64,000 bases of DNA from assembly GCA_951812995.1 (NCBI GenBank), contig CATOTD010000001.1:124001-188000 (forward strand), read 5' to 3'. A program made the position numbers and the translations under genes. Positions 33,776 to 46,528 of this stretch are shown in pieces. Numbering within the stretch: the first letter of the stretch is position 1; each line of letters begins with the position of its first letter. This stretch comes from an uncultured Gammaproteobacteria bacterium (lineage in GTDB: Bacteria > Pseudomonadota > Gammaproteobacteria > Eutrophobiales > Eutrophobiaceae). Under the pieces are notes generated by a model, which had not been told where the DNA came from, did not search any database, and saw only the letters and a list, made by a program, of their open reading frames with translations.

Positions 33776-33817
33776 TTGCGCAATGACCGCTTCTGATTAG
33801 TTTCATAATTGCATTCC

Positions 33818-34015
33818 ATGGAAGTTTTGCTCAATGGTAACCCACGCACGGTGGCACACAACCTCACCATCGAAAACTTGATCACAAGTTTGCATTTAGA
33901 TGGTAAATTTGCAGTTGAGTTAAATCGGCACATCGTCCCTAGAAGCGAGTACCCCAAGACAGCACTACGCCCTGGCGATAACATTGAAATAGTGCAAGCT
34001 ATAGGCGGCGGTTGA
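33818..34015 (+). CDS. thiS: sulfur carrier protein ThiS
   Basis: [11 protein letters not shown]...[13 protein letters not shown]...[14 protein letters not shown]-terminal GG; next to thiG. Confidence 0.94.
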   Translation: MEVLLNGNPRTVAHNLTIENLITSLHLDGKFAVELNRHIVPRSEYPKTALRPGDNIEIVQAIGGG

Positions 34016-34028
34016 TCGCAATTTAATT

Positions 34029-34820
34029 ATGTCACAAACACAATCAGACACTATCTCAATCGCCGACACTGCTTATTCATCCAGATTATTGCTTGGAACC
34101 GGTAAATATAAAGATTTGGAAGAGACGAAAAATGCTATTGAAAGTAGCGGTGCACAAATAATCACCGTTGCTATTCGCCGATCAAATATTGGCCAAAATA
34201 AAGACGAACCCAACCTGCTTGATGTTATTTCACCCGATAAATATACGATTTTACCCAACACCGCAGGTTGCTATGATGCAGATTCCGCAGTCAGAACATG
34301 CCGTTTAGCCAGAACGTTATTAGAGGGGCATGATCTGGTAAAACTTGAAGTCTTGGGTGATAAAAAAACGCTGTTTCCAGATATTACGCAAACACTAGAG
34401 GCCGCAAAACGACTGATAGATGATAACTTCAAGGTCATGGTTTATACGACCGATGACCCGGTTATGGCCAAACATTTTGAAGTGATGGGTTGCGTTGCTG
34501 TAATGCCGCTTGCAGCACCAATTGGTTCGGGGCTGGGTATTCAGAATCCGTATAATATTCGTACCATTGTTGAAAATGCTTCTGTGCCCATTTTAGTTGA
34601 TGCAGGTGTTGGTACTGCTTCAGATGCAGCGATTGCCATGGAACTCGGTTGTGATGGGGTATTAATGAATACGGCGATTGCAGAGGCCAAGGATCCGATT
34701 TTAATGGCCAGTGCCATGAAAAAAGCCATTGAAGCTGGCCGCGAAGCCTACCTGGCAGAAAGAATGCCAAGACGCGCGTATGCAAGTGCATCATCGCCAG
34801 TGGATGGGTATTTTTTTTGA
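34029..34820 (+). CDS. thiG: thiazole synthase
   Basis: [34 protein letters not shown]...PVLVDAG-type motif. Confidence 0.97.
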   Translation: MSQTQSDTISIADTAYSSRLLLGTGKYKDLEETKNAIESSGAQIITVAIRRSNIGQNKDEPNLLDVISPDKYTILPNTAGCYDADSAVRTCRLARTLLEGHDLVKLEVLGDKKTLFPDITQTLEAAKRLIDDNFKVMVYTTDDPVMAKHFEVMGCVAVMPLAAPIGSGLGIQNPYNIRTIVENASVPILVDAGVGTASDAAIAMELGCDGVLMNTAIAEAKDPILMASAMKKAIEAGREAYLAERMPRRAYASASSPVDGYFF

Positions 34821-35560
34821 GCTTCCAGAAAAACCGGCCTGCATCCAACCCATCTCGTCCCTTGCATACAATCCCCGCAAAACAAAATAGCATTCGTAGT
34901 TATGTCAAACGTGAAGGCCGGTTAACGAAATCGCAACAATACGCACTGGATAACTATTGGGCGCAACATGGTGTTGATTTTAGTTTAGAGCTTATCGACC
35001 CTGATATTCTATTTGGACGACGAGCACCGCTTATTTTAGATATTGGTGTTGGAACGGGCGATACGACTCTCAATCATGCCGAGACTCATCCTGAAAACAA
35101 TTATCTTGCCATAGAAGTGCATCGGCCAGGTATCGGTCAATTATTGAATAATATTCAATCACATAATCTAACTAATATAAAAATTAGTAACCAGGATGTC
35201 GTGACCGTCCTAAAAAACCAGATCCCGGATCATGCCATTAGCCAGATATTTATTTTTTTTCCCGACCCATGGCCCAAGACCAGACACCACAAACGCCGCC
35301 TGATTAATAAACGGTTAATGGATTTAATCAAGAGAAAAATCGTTGCCCATGGCCGCATACATATTGCGACTGATTGGCAAGATTATGCTGATCACATTAC
35401 AACATTGTGTCTTGCAGATCCTGAACTAATCAACTTGTCAGGAAACAAGGCCCAATATGCCCCTCGACCAAATTGGCGTATTCATACACGTTATGAATTG
35501 CGGGGCTTGCGCCTTGCGCACAAAGTGTGGGATTTTTGTTATGGCTTCAATAAAAATTAA
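34817..35560 (+). CDS. trmB: tRNA (guanine-N7-)-methyltransferase
   Basis: [38 protein letters not shown]...[21 protein letters not shown] start overlapping the thiG stop. Confidence 0.95.
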   Translation: MSFQKNRPASNPSRPLHTIPAKQNSIRSYVKREGRLTKSQQYALDNYWAQHGVDFSLELIDPDILFGRRAPLILDIGVGTGDTTLNHAETHPENNYLAIEVHRPGIGQLLNNIQSHNLTNIKISNQDVVTVLKNQIPDHAISQIFIFFPDPWPKTRHHKRRLINKRLMDLIKRKIVAHGRIHIATDWQDYADHITTLCLADPELINLSGNKAQYAPRPNWRIHTRYELRGLRLAHKVWDFCYGFNKN

Positions 35561-35687
35561 AAACTTGAATATTAACTATACAATCTAAGTATTATTGGCA
35601 AAACATACTTGCCAGCTAGTATCAACACATCAATGATGTTAGTATCAACGTATTCATTTGAATACCATTAAAATAGGAAAATCTATC

Positions 35688-35951
35688 ATGAAACTAATAA
35701 ATTCTATCTTGCTTACCTTGTTACTCACATTACCTGTGATTGGTTTTAGTGTAGAGCCTGTCAATATTAATACTGCTGATAAAGAAACCCTGATGTCGAT
35801 GATTAAGGGCGTTGGTGAAAAAAAGGCAGAAGCAATCATTGCTTACAGAGAGGCCAATGGTGCCTTTAAATCAGTTGATGAACTCACAAATATAAAAGGT
35901 GTGAGTGCTACCATGGTTGATGAACACCGAGATATGTTGAGTACAGAATAG
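35688..35951 (+). CDS. ComEA-like helix-hairpin-helix protein
   Basis: Signal peptide then VNINTADKETLMSMIKGVGEKKAEAIIAYREANGAFKSVDELTNIKGV. Confidence 0.9.
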   Translation: MKLINSILLTLLLTLPVIGFSVEPVNINTADKETLMSMIKGVGEKKAEAIIAYREANGAFKSVDELTNIKGVSATMVDEHRDMLSTE

Positions 35952-35984
35952 ATCAAATATACTTTTCACTCTAAGACCAATCAG

Positions 35985-36006
35985 GGTCTCTATAGAGGCC
36001 TTTTTT
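35985..36006 (+). terminator. putative rho-independent terminator
   Basis: GGTCTC-TATA-GAGGCC stem followed by TTTTTT. Confidence 0.65.
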
Positions 36007-36190
36007 ATGCGCCGGGTATAATGATTTTGTTGTAGATAATCATAGCAATCAATACCGCGACGCAAAATCGTTAGGTAATGTCAGCAATACATTATCGTGG
36101 TGCCTGCAATAAATTCAGATCCTCTCTTGTCGCATTACTCTGCACTACTGTATCCTTGCGCAAAATTTTTATACCAATCAAAGCAGGATT

Positions 36191-38638
36191 ATGGACAACG
36201 ATTACCAACCGAGCCAGATTGAGCCGACACTGCAAAAAAAATGGGAAGACAGCAAGGTCTTCAAGGCCACTGAAGACTCTGATAGAGAAAAATTTTATTG
36301 TCTCTCCATGTTTCCCTACCCTAGCGGCAAACTACACATGGGGCATGTCCGCAATTATACGATTGGTGATGTCATCAGCCGCTATCAACGTATGTTGGGG
36401 AAAAACGTATTGCAGCCGATGGGTTGGGATGCCTTTGGCTTGCCGGCTGAAAGTGCGGCAATAAAAAATAATGTCCCGCCAGCAAAATGGACTTACGACA
36501 ATATTGATTACATGCGTGGGCAGTTAAAGCGCCTTGGCTTTGCCTATGATTGGGATCGAGAACTTGCGACCTGTAGCCCGAAATATTACCGCTGGGAACA
36601 ATGGTTTTTTACACAGCTTTATGAAAAAGGACTGGTTTATAAAAAAACAGCCGTTGTGAACTGGGATCCTGTAGATCAAACCGTATTGGCCAATGAACAG
36701 GTCATCGATGGCAAGGGCTGGCGTTCTGGTGCGCCCGTCGAACGTCGTGAAATACCGCAGTGGTTTTTAAAAATAACGGATTATGCCGACGAGTTGTTAG
36801 CAGATCTGGAAAAATTGCCGGGTTGGCCTGATGCGGTCAAAATGATGCAAGCTAACTGGATAGGTCGTTCGGAAGGCCTTGAAATAGATTTTAAGGTTGA
36901 TGGTACGGATGCAACCTTACGCATCTACACAACCCGCCCCGATACTATTATGGGTGTTAGTTATATGGCGGTTGCGGCCGAACACCCATTAGCCAAAGCC
37001 GCGACCGAAAATGATGACAGCTTGCGGGCGTTTATTAATGAATGCAAAAGCGTCAGCACTGCCGAACTTGATACCATGGAAAAGAAGGGTCAGCCCCTGA
37101 ATATTCATCTGTGCCATCCTGTAAGCGGTGAACTTATTCCGCTTTGGGTCTCGAATTTTGTCTTAATGAGCTATGGCACGGGTGCTGTCATGGCGGTGCC
37201 AGGGCATGATCAACGCGATTGGGAATTTGCACAAAAATATAATTTACCAATCAAACAAGTCATTATTCCTGCCGAAGGTAGTGTGCCTGATCTAACGCAA
37301 GCGGCCTACACCGAAAAAGGTATTTTACAGAACTCGTTGCAATTTGATGGTTTAACCTCAGCTGCGGCATGCAACGCGATTGCTGATTTTGTTGTAAAAA
37401 ATAATTGTGGTAAGCGCAAGGTAAATTACCGCCTCAGAGACTGGGGTATCTCGCGGCAGCGCTATTGGGGTTGCCCCATCCCCATGATTAATAAAAAAGA
37501 CGGTGAGGCCCTGGCCGTGCCAGCGGATAAATTACCGGTAGAGCTACCAGAAGATATTAAATTTGAAGGGATTAGCTCGCCGATAAAATCCATGCCTGAG
37601 TTTATTCATGTAGAAGCCCCGGACGGCAGTGGACCTGCGGCAAGAGAAACCGATACCTTTGATACATTTTTTGAATCGTCATGGTATTTTGCGCGTTACT
37701 GCTGTCCAGATAATGAGCAGGCCATGTTGGACAAACGTGCTGATTACTGGCTGCCAGTCGATCAATATATCGGCGGCATCGAACATGCTATTTTGCATCT
37801 ACTCTATGCCCGTTTCTTTCATAAGTTAATGCGTGATCTTGGACTATTAAAAAGTGATGAGCCCTTTGTCAACTTACTCACGCAGGGCATGGTACTGAAA
37901 GATGGCAGCAAAATGTCAAAATCAAAAGGCAATACAGTTGATCCGCAGACCTTGATTGATCAATATGGTGCCGACACTGTACGCCTGTTTATTATGTTCG
38001 CCGCGCCGCCAGAGCAGAGCCTTGAATGGTCAGATGCGGGGGTTGAGGGTGCTTACCGTTTCTTAAAACGGTTGTGGAAATTGGCCAGCAATCACATCAA
38101 TGAAGGGAAAATAGTCGCGCTTGATAAAGCCACGTTGACCGACAGCCAACGTCAATTACGTCGAAAGATTCATCTAACTATCGATAAAGTAGGCGACGAT
38201 TTTGGCCGCCGCTATACATTTAATACGGCCATTGCAGCGGTCATGGAAATGTGTAATGCCTTGTCGCGTGCCCCATTAAACGATAACAACGACCATGCCA
38301 TCATGCGCGAAGGCATTGCAACAGCAATATTACTCTTGTCACCCATTGTACCGCATATTACCGATACACTCTGGGTCGCCTTGGGTCATGATGGGCGACT
38401 CATCGATACCGCTTGGCCAAAATCCGATCCCGAAGCCCTGAAACAAAGTGAAGTCGAACTGGTAGTACAGGTCAACGGCAAGCTACGTAGTAAAATCATC
38501 GTCGTCGACGGGGCTGATCAAAAACACATCGAAGACCTGGCACTAAATAACGAACACATCAAACGTAATATCGAAGGTAAAACAGTCAGAAAAATTATCG
38601 TAATTCCAGGGCGCTTGGTGAACATAGTGGTATCATAG
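36191..38638 (+). CDS. leuS: leucyl-tRNA synthetase
   Basis: [33 protein letters not shown]. Confidence 0.98.
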   Translation: MDNDYQPSQIEPTLQKKWEDSKVFKATEDSDREKFYCLSMFPYPSGKLHMGHVRNYTIGDVISRYQRMLGKNVLQPMGWDAFGLPAESAAIKNNVPPAKWTYDNIDYMRGQLKRLGFAYDWDRELATCSPKYYRWEQWFFTQLYEKGLVYKKTAVVNWDPVDQTVLANEQVIDGKGWRSGAPVERREIPQWFLKITDYADELLADLEKLPGWPDAVKMMQANWIGRSEGLEIDFKVDGTDATLRIYTTRPDTIMGVSYMAVAAEHPLAKAATENDDSLRAFINECKSVSTAELDTMEKKGQPLNIHLCHPVSGELIPLWVSNFVLMSYGTGAVMAVPGHDQRDWEFAQKYNLPIKQVIIPAEGSVPDLTQAAYTEKGILQNSLQFDGLTSAAACNAIADFVVKNNCGKRKVNYRLRDWGISRQRYWGCPIPMINKKDGEALAVPADKLPVELPEDIKFEGISSPIKSMPEFIHVEAPDGSGPAARETDTFDTFFESSWYFARYCCPDNEQAMLDKRADYWLPVDQYIGGIEHAILHLLYARFFHKLMRDLGLLKSDEPFVNLLTQGMVLKDGSKMSKSKGNTVDPQTLIDQYGADTVRLFIMFAAPPEQSLEWSDAGVEGAYRFLKRLWKLASNHINEGKIVALDKATLTDSQRQLRRKIHLTIDKVGDDFGRRYTFNTAIAAVMEMCNALSRAPLNDNNDHAIMREGIATAILLLSPIVPHITDTLWVALGHDGRLIDTAWPKSDPEALKQSEVELVVQVNGKLRSKIIVVDGADQKHIEDLALNNEHIKRNIEGKTVRKIIVIPGRLVNIVVS

Positions 38639-38685
38639 GGTAATATGCAAACTAAATAGCCAAATAATCTGTTTGAGGATATGCA

Positions 38686-39189
38686 ATGAAGGCGCGCCTA
38701 TTAATGATATGTATGCTGTTACTAACCACCGCTTGTGGATTCCATCTGCGCGGCACGCAAGTTGCCGAAACGGGTATCAGTAGCAGCAGTATTTATATCC
38801 ATTCTGTCAACGCTCCAAGGCTTGCGCGAGAAGTGGCTACACAGATTTCGGCAACAGGCGTTACATTAGCAAATACCCCCGAGAGTGCTTCCTATAGAGT
38901 GACCCTTAAAGAAGAAAACTTTGAAAAGTCGGTACTCAGCGTCGCGGCAGACACGGGTAAAGTTGAAGAATATCAAATCGTTTATAACGCGAGGATAGAT
39001 GCTGTAGATGCCGACGGACACAACATAATAGACAACAATCCAGTCAGTGTGGCGCGTGATTTTACCTTTGATGAAAATGAAGTATTGGGTAAATTTTCAG
39101 AAGAAGGCATCGTTGAAGACGATCTGATCCGCATTGCTGCAAGCCAGGTTCTGCGGCGACTACAAGCACTATTGCCGACTATAAAATAA
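38686..39189 (+). CDS. lptE: LPS-assembly lipoprotein LptE
   Basis: Lipobox LLTTACGFHLRG; position between leuS and holA. Confidence 0.93.
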   Translation: MKARLLMICMLLLTTACGFHLRGTQVAETGISSSSIYIHSVNAPRLAREVATQISATGVTLANTPESASYRVTLKEENFEKSVLSVAADTGKVEEYQIVYNARIDAVDADGHNIIDNNPVSVARDFTFDENEVLGKFSEEGIVEDDLIRIAASQVLRRLQALLPTIK

Positions 39190-39204
39190 TATTGATATAT
39201 AAAA

Positions 39205-40245
39205 ATGCGATTGCGTCCTGAAGGACTTGAGCGGCACTTGCAAGGCCCAACGTTGGCTCCAATCTACTTCGTCAGTGGTGATGAACCGTTGCAAAAACTG
39301 GAATGTATTGATCAAATACGAAATGCAGCCCGTGCCAAAGGTTATGATGAGCGATTGGTGTTTGATGTTGATGGACCGTTTGATTGGAATGCAATCAATC
39401 AAGCAGCCAGCAACTTGTCTTTGTTTGCAAAGCAACGAATCATTGAATTACGCATGGCTACACCAAAGCCTGGCAATGAAGGTAGCCGTGTTTTATTAAA
39501 ATATACTGAACAACTAAATAAGGACAATCTACTTATCATAAGTGCAGATAAAATAGACCAGAAAACGCAAAATAATAAATGGGTAAAGGCCGTAGAAAAA
39601 GCAGGCATCTTGATACAAATCTGGCCAATTAATTCAGCACAATTACCGGGCTGGATAAGAAAACGCGCTCAAACCAAACACAAACGAATCACACCAGAAG
39701 CCGCCAAATTTATAGCACTACGTGTCGAAGGCAACTTGCTTGCCGCACGTCAGGAAATAGAAAAACTGGCGTTGCTCATCCATAAAGACGATATTGATAT
39801 TGAAGATGTCATGAATGCCGTTGCCGATAGCGCCCGATTTAATGTCTTCGACATGATCGAAAGCGCATGTCTTGGCGACATAGACAGAACCTTAATAATG
39901 CTCAACGGTTTAAAAAATGAAGGCATCGAACCCATGGCCTTATTTGGTATCTTGATGTGGGAGTTAAGAAGGCTCTGCACTATCGCCCATCAACATGAAG
40001 CCGGAACAGATATCGAACACCTGTTTAGATCAAACCGTATCTGGGAGCAAAAAAAACGTTCGCTGAATGTAGTTTTACAACGACATTCATGTAACTCATT
40101 GGACGCACTATTAAACTATTGCGCAACAATAGACAAAACCTTGAAAAGCACTCACAAATTACAGGCATGGGATCAATTTCATGCGGTATTTTTAGCCATA
40201 GCGGGTATTAATACGACCCGACTGCAACATCCATTTATGGCATAA
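39205..40245 (+). CDS. holA: DNA polymerase III subunit delta
   Basis: YFVSGDEPLQKLECIDQIRNAARAKGY...; leuS-lptE-holA order. Confidence 0.94.
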   Translation: MRLRPEGLERHLQGPTLAPIYFVSGDEPLQKLECIDQIRNAARAKGYDERLVFDVDGPFDWNAINQAASNLSLFAKQRIIELRMATPKPGNEGSRVLLKYTEQLNKDNLLIISADKIDQKTQNNKWVKAVEKAGILIQIWPINSAQLPGWIRKRAQTKHKRITPEAAKFIALRVEGNLLAARQEIEKLALLIHKDDIDIEDVMNAVADSARFNVFDMIESACLGDIDRTLIMLNGLKNEGIEPMALFGILMWELRRLCTIAHQHEAGTDIEHLFRSNRIWEQKKRSLNVVLQRHSCNSLDALLNYCATIDKTLKSTHKLQAWDQFHAVFLAIAGINTTRLQHPFMA

Positions 40246-40248
40246 AAG

Positions 40249-41505
40249 ATGGATATAAAACAGTATATGCAGGGCTTGGGGCAACGCGCTAAAGTATCGG
40301 CGAGAGTCATGGTGCAGGCAACAACGACACAGAAAAATAATGCCGTAATCGCGATTGCCGACAACATTCAAGAACATCGCGTGGCCCTGATCAAGGCCAA
40401 TGTGGAAGACTTAAAACGTGCAAAAGCAAATAACCTTGACGCTACATTGCTTGACCGCCTGGAACTGACCGATAGTCGTATCAACGACATGACAGAAGGC
40501 CTTAATCAAATCGCCGCGCTACCCGATCCTGTCGGCACGATTACCGATCTTGCAATGCGCCCAACGGGTATCCAGGTGGGCAATATGCGCGTACCGCTGG
40601 GGGTTGTTGGCATTATTTATGAGTCGCGGCCCAACGTCACCGCCGATGCGGCAGGTCTTTGTATCAAATCTGGTAATGCTACTATCTTGCGCGGTGGTTC
40701 AGAGGCGTTTAACTCAAATCAGGCCATCGTCAAGTGTATCCACACGGGATTGATAGCGGCCGACTTGCCACAGGATGCCGTACAGATGATTGCAACGACC
40801 GATCGGGCAACGGTTGGCGAATTACTCAACATGTCAGCGTTTATTGACGTTATCATCCCGCGTGGGGGCAAGGGCCTGATAGAACGTATTAGTGCAGAAG
40901 CACGACTGCCGGTGATAAAACATCTGGACGGGATCTGCCATGTCTATATCGATAAAGATGCCGATATTGAAAAGGCTGTCCGTATTGCCTTGAATGCCAA
41001 GACACAACGCTATGGCACCTGTAATACGATGGAGTGTTTATTGGTCGCGCGTTCTATTGCGTCTGCGACACTGGATAAATTGGCACCGCTTTATAAGGAC
41101 GCAGGTGTCGAGATCCGTGGTTGCAAAGAATCTGCCAGTATGTTCAATGATGTCAGGCTTGCCACAGATGAAGACTACGGCACTGAGTATCTGGCACCTG
41201 TCTTATCACTGAAGATAGTGACGGATGTTGATGAAGCCATGCAACATATTGCTAAATTCGGCTCCCAGCATACCGATGCGATTGTGACTGAAAATATAAC
41301 CACCGCCCGCCGGTTTTTAAGAGAAGTTGATTCCAGCTCGGTCATGGTCAATGCCTCAACGCGGTTTGCTGATGGCTTTGAATATGGCTTGGGCGCGGAG
41401 ATCGGAATCAGCACCGACAAATTTCATGCCCGTGGTCCTGTTGGTCTGGAAGGACTCACCTCAAAAAAATATATCGTGCTCGGAGAGGGTCATATTAGGA
41501 CGTAA
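40249..41505 (+). CDS. proA: gamma-glutamyl phosphate reductase
   Basis: [44 protein letters not shown]. Confidence 0.97.
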   Translation: MDIKQYMQGLGQRAKVSARVMVQATTTQKNNAVIAIADNIQEHRVALIKANVEDLKRAKANNLDATLLDRLELTDSRINDMTEGLNQIAALPDPVGTITDLAMRPTGIQVGNMRVPLGVVGIIYESRPNVTADAAGLCIKSGNATILRGGSEAFNSNQAIVKCIHTGLIAADLPQDAVQMIATTDRATVGELLNMSAFIDVIIPRGGKGLIERISAEARLPVIKHLDGICHVYIDKDADIEKAVRIALNAKTQRYGTCNTMECLLVARSIASATLDKLAPLYKDAGVEIRGCKESASMFNDVRLATDEDYGTEYLAPVLSLKIVTDVDEAMQHIAKFGSQHTDAIVTENITTARRFLREVDSSSVMVNASTRFADGFEYGLGAEIGISTDKFHARGPVGLEGLTSKKYIVLGEGHIRT

Positions 41506-41564
41506 TAATATATAATTGTTGCGGTATTTCTTATCATGCTTGATTTATACCTACATTCAATTCA

Positions 41565-42209
41565 ATGCCTGTAGTTGGTATTTTGGGCGGCATCTTCGAC
41601 CCGATCCATAATGGGCATCTACGTCTTGCGCTTGCAACCCGGCAACAACTCAGCCTTGATCATGTGCGCCTAATACCTGCCAACATACCGCCGCATCGTT
41701 CCATGCCTGTCGCCTCTTCAATGCACAGACGCAACATGATCGCGCGGGCAATCGAGGGCGATGCGGGTTTGCGTATGGACTTACGTGAAACAGATAGCGA
41801 TGCAAGCTCGTATACGATCAATACACTGCGATCATTACGCCAGGAGTTTCCAGACGTAACATTTTGTTTAATCCTCGGAAAAGATGCCTTCAACAAGATC
41901 GATAGCTGGAGAGAATGGCAAGCGTTATTGAATTATGCACACATCATCGTCGCCAACAGGCCTGGTGAGACGAAGGAGACGGTTTCTCCAACATTAACAG
42001 CATGGATAGCAGAACACCAAACTAATCGAGCCGCATCAATGAATGAAAAATTAGCCGGGGTTATTTATTTTCTCGACATTCCTATGCTGGACATTTCATC
42101 AAGCATGATCCGGGAAAAATACGCAAAACACGAAGTAGTCAACGCATGTTTACCCGCGTCAACATTAACCTATATAAAAGACAACCATCTCTATCTGGAC
42201 ACTGCATGA
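41565..42209 (+). CDS. nadD: nicotinate-nucleotide adenylyltransferase
   Basis: GILGGIFDPIHNGHLRLA. Confidence 0.96.
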   Translation: MPVVGILGGIFDPIHNGHLRLALATRQQLSLDHVRLIPANIPPHRSMPVASSMHRRNMIARAIEGDAGLRMDLRETDSDASSYTINTLRSLRQEFPDVTFCLILGKDAFNKIDSWREWQALLNYAHIIVANRPGETKETVSPTLTAWIAEHQTNRAASMNEKLAGVIYFLDIPMLDISSSMIREKYAKHEVVNACLPASTLTYIKDNHLYLDTA

Positions 42210-42562
42210 ATATTAAAAAATGTATAGATGCCATTCTCGCAACATTAGCAGATGCCAAGGCATTTGATATCATCGTCTTTGATGTCAGTAAGCTCACCAG
42301 TATTTGTGATCACATGATTATTGCCAGCGGACGTTCAAGTCGGCAAGTCAATGCAATGGCAGAAAAAGTCATCACGGTTACAAAACAAAATGGTCTGCGA
42401 CCGCTGGGTACGGAAGGTCAGAAGGAAGGCGATTGGGTGCTCATCGATCTAGGCGACATCATTGTTCACATTATGCGCCCTGAGACACGAGAATATTATC
42501 AACTTGAGAAACTTTGGCATGCAGGCACACTGGTAGCCGAACAAGCCGAAGCACGTCAATAG
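42206..42562 (+). CDS. rsfS: ribosomal silencing factor RsfS
   Basis: DIIVFDVSKLTSICDHMIIASGRSSRQVNAMAEKV; ATGA overlap with nadD. Confidence 0.95.
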   Translation: MNIKKCIDAILATLADAKAFDIIVFDVSKLTSICDHMIIASGRSSRQVNAMAEKVITVTKQNGLRPLGTEGQKEGDWVLIDLGDIIVHIMRPETREYYQLEKLWHAGTLVAEQAEARQ

Positions 42563-42576
42563 GTAGCGCCTAAGAA

Positions 42577-43047
42577 ATGCGGATAGACTTGATTGCCGTC
42601 GGCAAGCGCATGTCGCCCTGGATAGAAACCGCCGTTAAGGAATATGTCAGGCGTTTACCTGAAAACATTCAATTTAAGCTAATTGAAATCACACCCGCCA
42701 CACGCAGAAAAAATAATAGCGCAGAAAACTTCAGGCAGCGGGAACAAGAAAATATCGAAGCAATACTTGCAGCAAACAGTATTATTGTTTGTTTAGATGA
42801 ACGCGGTAAGACAGTCAGCAGTCAACAACTCGCCGCGCAACTTAACACCTGGCATGACGAACAACAACACATCAGCATCATTATAGGCGGTGCCGATGGT
42901 ATAAGTGCGGCATTAAAAGGCAAAGCACAGCGACTGTGGTCGCTCTCTAACATGACCTTGCCGCATGGTTTAGTCAGAGTCATCATGCTTGAACAAATTT
43001 ATAGGGCCTGGACAATCATACAAAATCATCCCTACCATAGAAAATAG
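42577..43047 (+). CDS. rlmH: 23S rRNA pseudouridine(1915) N3-methyltransferase
   Basis: MRIDLIAVGKRMSPWIETAVKEYVRRLP...IIGGADGIS...LPHGLVRVIMLEQIYRA. Confidence 0.96.
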   Translation: MRIDLIAVGKRMSPWIETAVKEYVRRLPENIQFKLIEITPATRRKNNSAENFRQREQENIEAILAANSIIVCLDERGKTVSSQQLAAQLNTWHDEQQHISIIIGGADGISAALKGKAQRLWSLSNMTLPHGLVRVIMLEQIYRAWTIIQNHPYHRK

Positions 43048-43087
43048 GCGCACGATGCGTCACCTGTCACAGGCGATCAAAATAGAT

Positions 43088-43293
43088 GATGGCCGGATCG
43101 AGTATGGGTCAGGCTGGGTTGGGTCGGGCTGGGTCAAGACGGGTGTGGCCGAGCGGGAGCACGGCGGACCGGAGCCGGGTCGGGCGTGGCTGGATCAAGC
43201 TGGAGCCGGGTTGAGCTGGGCCGAGTCGAGCGTGGCCGGGCGGGAGCGCGGCGGATCGAGGTTGAGCTGGGTTGGGTGTGGTCAGGCGGTTGG
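43088..43293 (+). repeat. RGYYG-type G-rich tract T3
   Basis: gggtcaggctgggttgggtcgggctgggtcaagacgggtgtgg...; four GGG runs at 43116..43133. Confidence 0.75.
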
Positions 43294-43417
43294 ATTCAAC
43301 GTTGTATCATTTACACTACCGATTGATTCCGTTTATAGTACCGTGCTGATGACATTCGCCACATAAACAGCAAGCATCATCCAGAATCAAATAGCCCAGA
43401 ATCAAATAGCAATAGAT

Positions 43418-45124
43418 ATGAAAACATCACAGTTATTAACGGCAACCTTACGTGACGCACCGGCCGATGCAGAAGTCGTCAGTCATCGCCTTATGTTGCG
43501 CGCCGGCATGATCAGACAACTGGCTGCCGGGCTCTATACTTGGTTGCCATTGGGGTTACGCGTTTTGCGTAAAGTAGAAGCCATCGTTAGGGATGAAATG
43601 AACCAGGCTGGCGCACAAGAGATACAGATGCCTGCTATCCAACCCGCTGAGCTGTGGCAAGAATCTGGACGCTGGGCGCAATATGGCCCAGAATTACTCC
43701 GCATCAATGACCGTCATGATCGTGAATTTTGCTTCGGCCCTACGCATGAAGAAATCATAACGGATCTGGTGCGGCGCGAGGTCCGAAGTTATAAACAGCT
43801 CCCCATCAATCTGTATCAGATCCAGACTAAATTCAGAGATGAGATACGGCCACGATTTGGCATCATGCGCGCCCGCGAATTCCTGATGAAAGACGCTTAT
43901 TCATTCCACCTGAGTGATGCGTCATTACAGGAAACTTATGCGGCGATGTTTGCAACATATACCAAGATATTTAACCGCCTAGGGTTAAAATTCCGGGCGG
44001 TGATGGCAGATTCGGGCAATATTGGCGGTAGTAAATCACATGAATTTCATGTCCTGGCAGATTCGGGCGAGGATCAGATTGTTTTCTCCGAACACAGTGA
44101 CTATGCCGCCAATATCGAACAGGCCGAGGCATTGTTGCCCTTGTCCCCACGACCCACAGCCAAGCAAGCAAAGAAAATAGTCGATACGCCAGGACAACAT
44201 ACTATCGAAGAAGTCAGTGCTTTTTTGAAGGTACAACCGCGGCAGTGTTTGAAGACATTGATTGTTAAATCTGATGATGGCGGACTAATCGCGCTGGTGT
44301 TAAGAGGCGATCATGATTTGAACGCCATGAAGGCAGAAAAATTGATCGGCGTGATGCACCCGCTGACTTTCGCCGATACCGCAGAAATCAAATCAACTAT
44401 CGGGTGTGAGGTCGGGTCAATTGGGCCGATCGGGATGACGCTCCCCGTTTATGTAGATCATAGTGCGGGCCATATAAGTGATTTTATATGTGGTGCGAAT
44501 ATCGATGGCAAACATTTAACGGGCGTGAACTGGGGGAGAGATAGGCCGCTCACAACCACGGTCGATATACGCAATGTCTGTGCGGGTGATAGGGCCGTTG
44601 ATGGATCCGGTAAACTGAACTTTGCCCGTGGCATCGAAGTGGGACACATATTTCAACTCGGTACAAAATACAGTGCCAGCATGAAGGCTGATTGTCTGGA
44701 TGAACAAGGCAAGGCGGTGACATTGACCATGGGCTGTTATGGTATTGGTATATCTCGTGTTGTGGCGGCGGCGATAGAGCAGAATAATGATGCCAAGGGC
44801 ATTATCTGGCCGCTTGCAATAGCGCCTTTTCAGTTAGCACTTATTCCAATCAATATGCACAAGTCCAGCCGCTTGCGAGCAGCCGTGATGGCCTTATACA
44901 AGACACTGCTGGCGGCCAACGTTGAAGTCATTCTGGATGACCGGCATGAACGTCCTGGTGTCATGTTTGCCGATATGGAATTGATCGGCATACCCCATCG
45001 TTTTGTTTTTAGTGAAAAAGGACTTGATGCGGGTGAGATTGAATATAAGGCACGAACGGATACCACGCATCAAAATATAGCACTGGATAATGCGTTACAA
45101 TTTATAACAGAACGCCTAGCCTGA
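43418..45124 (+). CDS. proS: prolyl-tRNA synthetase
   Basis: [50 protein letters not shown]. Confidence 0.98.
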   Translation: MKTSQLLTATLRDAPADAEVVSHRLMLRAGMIRQLAAGLYTWLPLGLRVLRKVEAIVRDEMNQAGAQEIQMPAIQPAELWQESGRWAQYGPELLRINDRHDREFCFGPTHEEIITDLVRREVRSYKQLPINLYQIQTKFRDEIRPRFGIMRAREFLMKDAYSFHLSDASLQETYAAMFATYTKIFNRLGLKFRAVMADSGNIGGSKSHEFHVLADSGEDQIVFSEHSDYAANIEQAEALLPLSPRPTAKQAKKIVDTPGQHTIEEVSAFLKVQPRQCLKTLIVKSDDGGLIALVLRGDHDLNAMKAEKLIGVMHPLTFADTAEIKSTIGCEVGSIGPIGMTLPVYVDHSAGHISDFICGANIDGKHLTGVNWGRDRPLTTTVDIRNVCAGDRAVDGSGKLNFARGIEVGHIFQLGTKYSASMKADCLDEQGKAVTLTMGCYGIGISRVVAAAIEQNNDAKGIIWPLAIAPFQLALIPINMHKSSRLRAAVMALYKTLLAANVEVILDDRHERPGVMFADMELIGIPHRFVFSEKGLDAGEIEYKARTDTTHQNIALDNALQFITERLA

Positions 45125-45164
45125 AGTATGACAGCCTGAGACCTTTGCACTAAAGCGATATTTG

Positions 45165-45230
45165 ACCCACGCCACGCGCGACTCAGATCGACTTGACCCA
45201 GTCCGATCCCGCTCGATCTAGTCCAATCAT
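45165..45230 (-). repeat. short RGYYG-type tract T4 (G-rich on the minus strand)
   Basis: cgactcagatcgacttgacccagtccgatcccgctcgatctagtccaatc. Confidence 0.6.
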
Positions 45231-45270
45231 GCCCAGTGGCTGAAAATTGAGCCATCGCCGAAATAAAAAT

Positions 45271-46494
45271 CTGGAAGCCTCTAAAAACCGTACATTTTGT
45301 GGTACGATCTGATTCACTTGATGTGGGAGGATTTTGTTTATGCCCGCACCTGGATTGTTTGATTTGACAGATCATTTGGCGCGGCTTTCTGCGATGGGAG
45401 ATCCGCTTGAGGTTTTGGAGCGGCACGTTGATTTCGAAGTGTTTCGCCCAGTTCTTGTTGAAGCACTTGGCTATGGTGACCGTCCCAAAGGTGGTCGCCC
45501 GCCCTATGATGCCGTTGTGATGTTCAAGGTGCTGGTCTTGGCCTCGATGCACAATCTGAGCGATGAGCGGATGGAGTTTCTCATTCGTGACCGTTTCAGT
45601 TGGCTGCGGTTCCTGGGATTTCAAATCGGGGAGCCGACACCTGATCAGAAGACGGTCTGGCTTTTCAGAGAGAAGCTGACCTAGGCGGGTGTCTTCAAGG
45701 CTCTGTTTGCCGCGTTTGAAGCTCAGCTCTGCGCGCGGGGGTACAAACCGACCGGCGGTCAGATTGTGGATGCCACGTTGGTCTTTGCCCCGCGCCAGCG
45801 GATGACGAAAGAAGAGAAAGCGCGCGCCAAGGCAGGTGAGGCCGCATCTGACATCTGGCCCGATGATCTGTCCAAGGCAGCGCAGAAAGACACCGATGCG
45901 CGTTGGACGGTCAAGTATTCAAAGGCCAAGACGACCAGGGAGGGTGAGGAGGATACTGGCCTTGTCGATATTTCGGTTCCGCACTTTGGGTACAAGAACT
46001 CTCCTCGGTTCTGGACGAGACAAACAGCTCGAAGGCGGTTTGGGCCGATACCGGGTACCGCTCGGCCAGGAATGAGGCTTGGCTGAAGGCGCAAGGGTAC
46101 CGTTCACATATCCATCGCAAGAAGCCACGCGGCAAACCCATGGCCAGGCATATTCGTCGGGGCAACGCGACACGCTCCGCCATCCGCGCATGTGTTCGGC
46201 TACGAGAAAGGGCCCATGGCTCTGACCATCCGCTCAATCGGCCAAACCCGTGCGAAGGTCCGCATGACCATGGCCAACCTGAGCTACAATTTCCGCCGTC
46301 TGATTTTCCACGAGCGACGACAGGCCACAGCCTGACTCCGCCCAAATTCCGGAAATACCCGCCCTGGCAGACCCAAACAGCGCAACACAGCCTCAAATAC
46401 CACCGACCTTGACCTTCACACCCGCTATGCGGGTGACAACGACTGGTGCTCGCGTCAAAACCCATCCAGAATCAGCGTTGTTCGAGGTCTCCAG
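45271..46494 (+). mobile_element. IS-A copy 3 (IS5-type), disrupted, with an additional ~79-bp internal deletion
   Basis: ORFs 45334..45684, 45766..46086; nested in the MITE-like element. Confidence 0.92.
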
Positions 46495-46528
46495 ATTCAA
46501 ATGCAGTATTTTGTGCAAAGGTCTCAGG

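Larger units (their letters stand above)
45138..46525. mobile_element. MITE-like element copy 2, interrupted by IS-A3 (45271..46494); ~164 bp without the IS
   Basis: Inverted repeat AGCCTGAGACCTTTGCAC (45133-45150) / GTGCAAAGGTCTCAGGCT (46513-46530); both halves match 30119..30509 in reverse complement. Confidence 0.75.
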
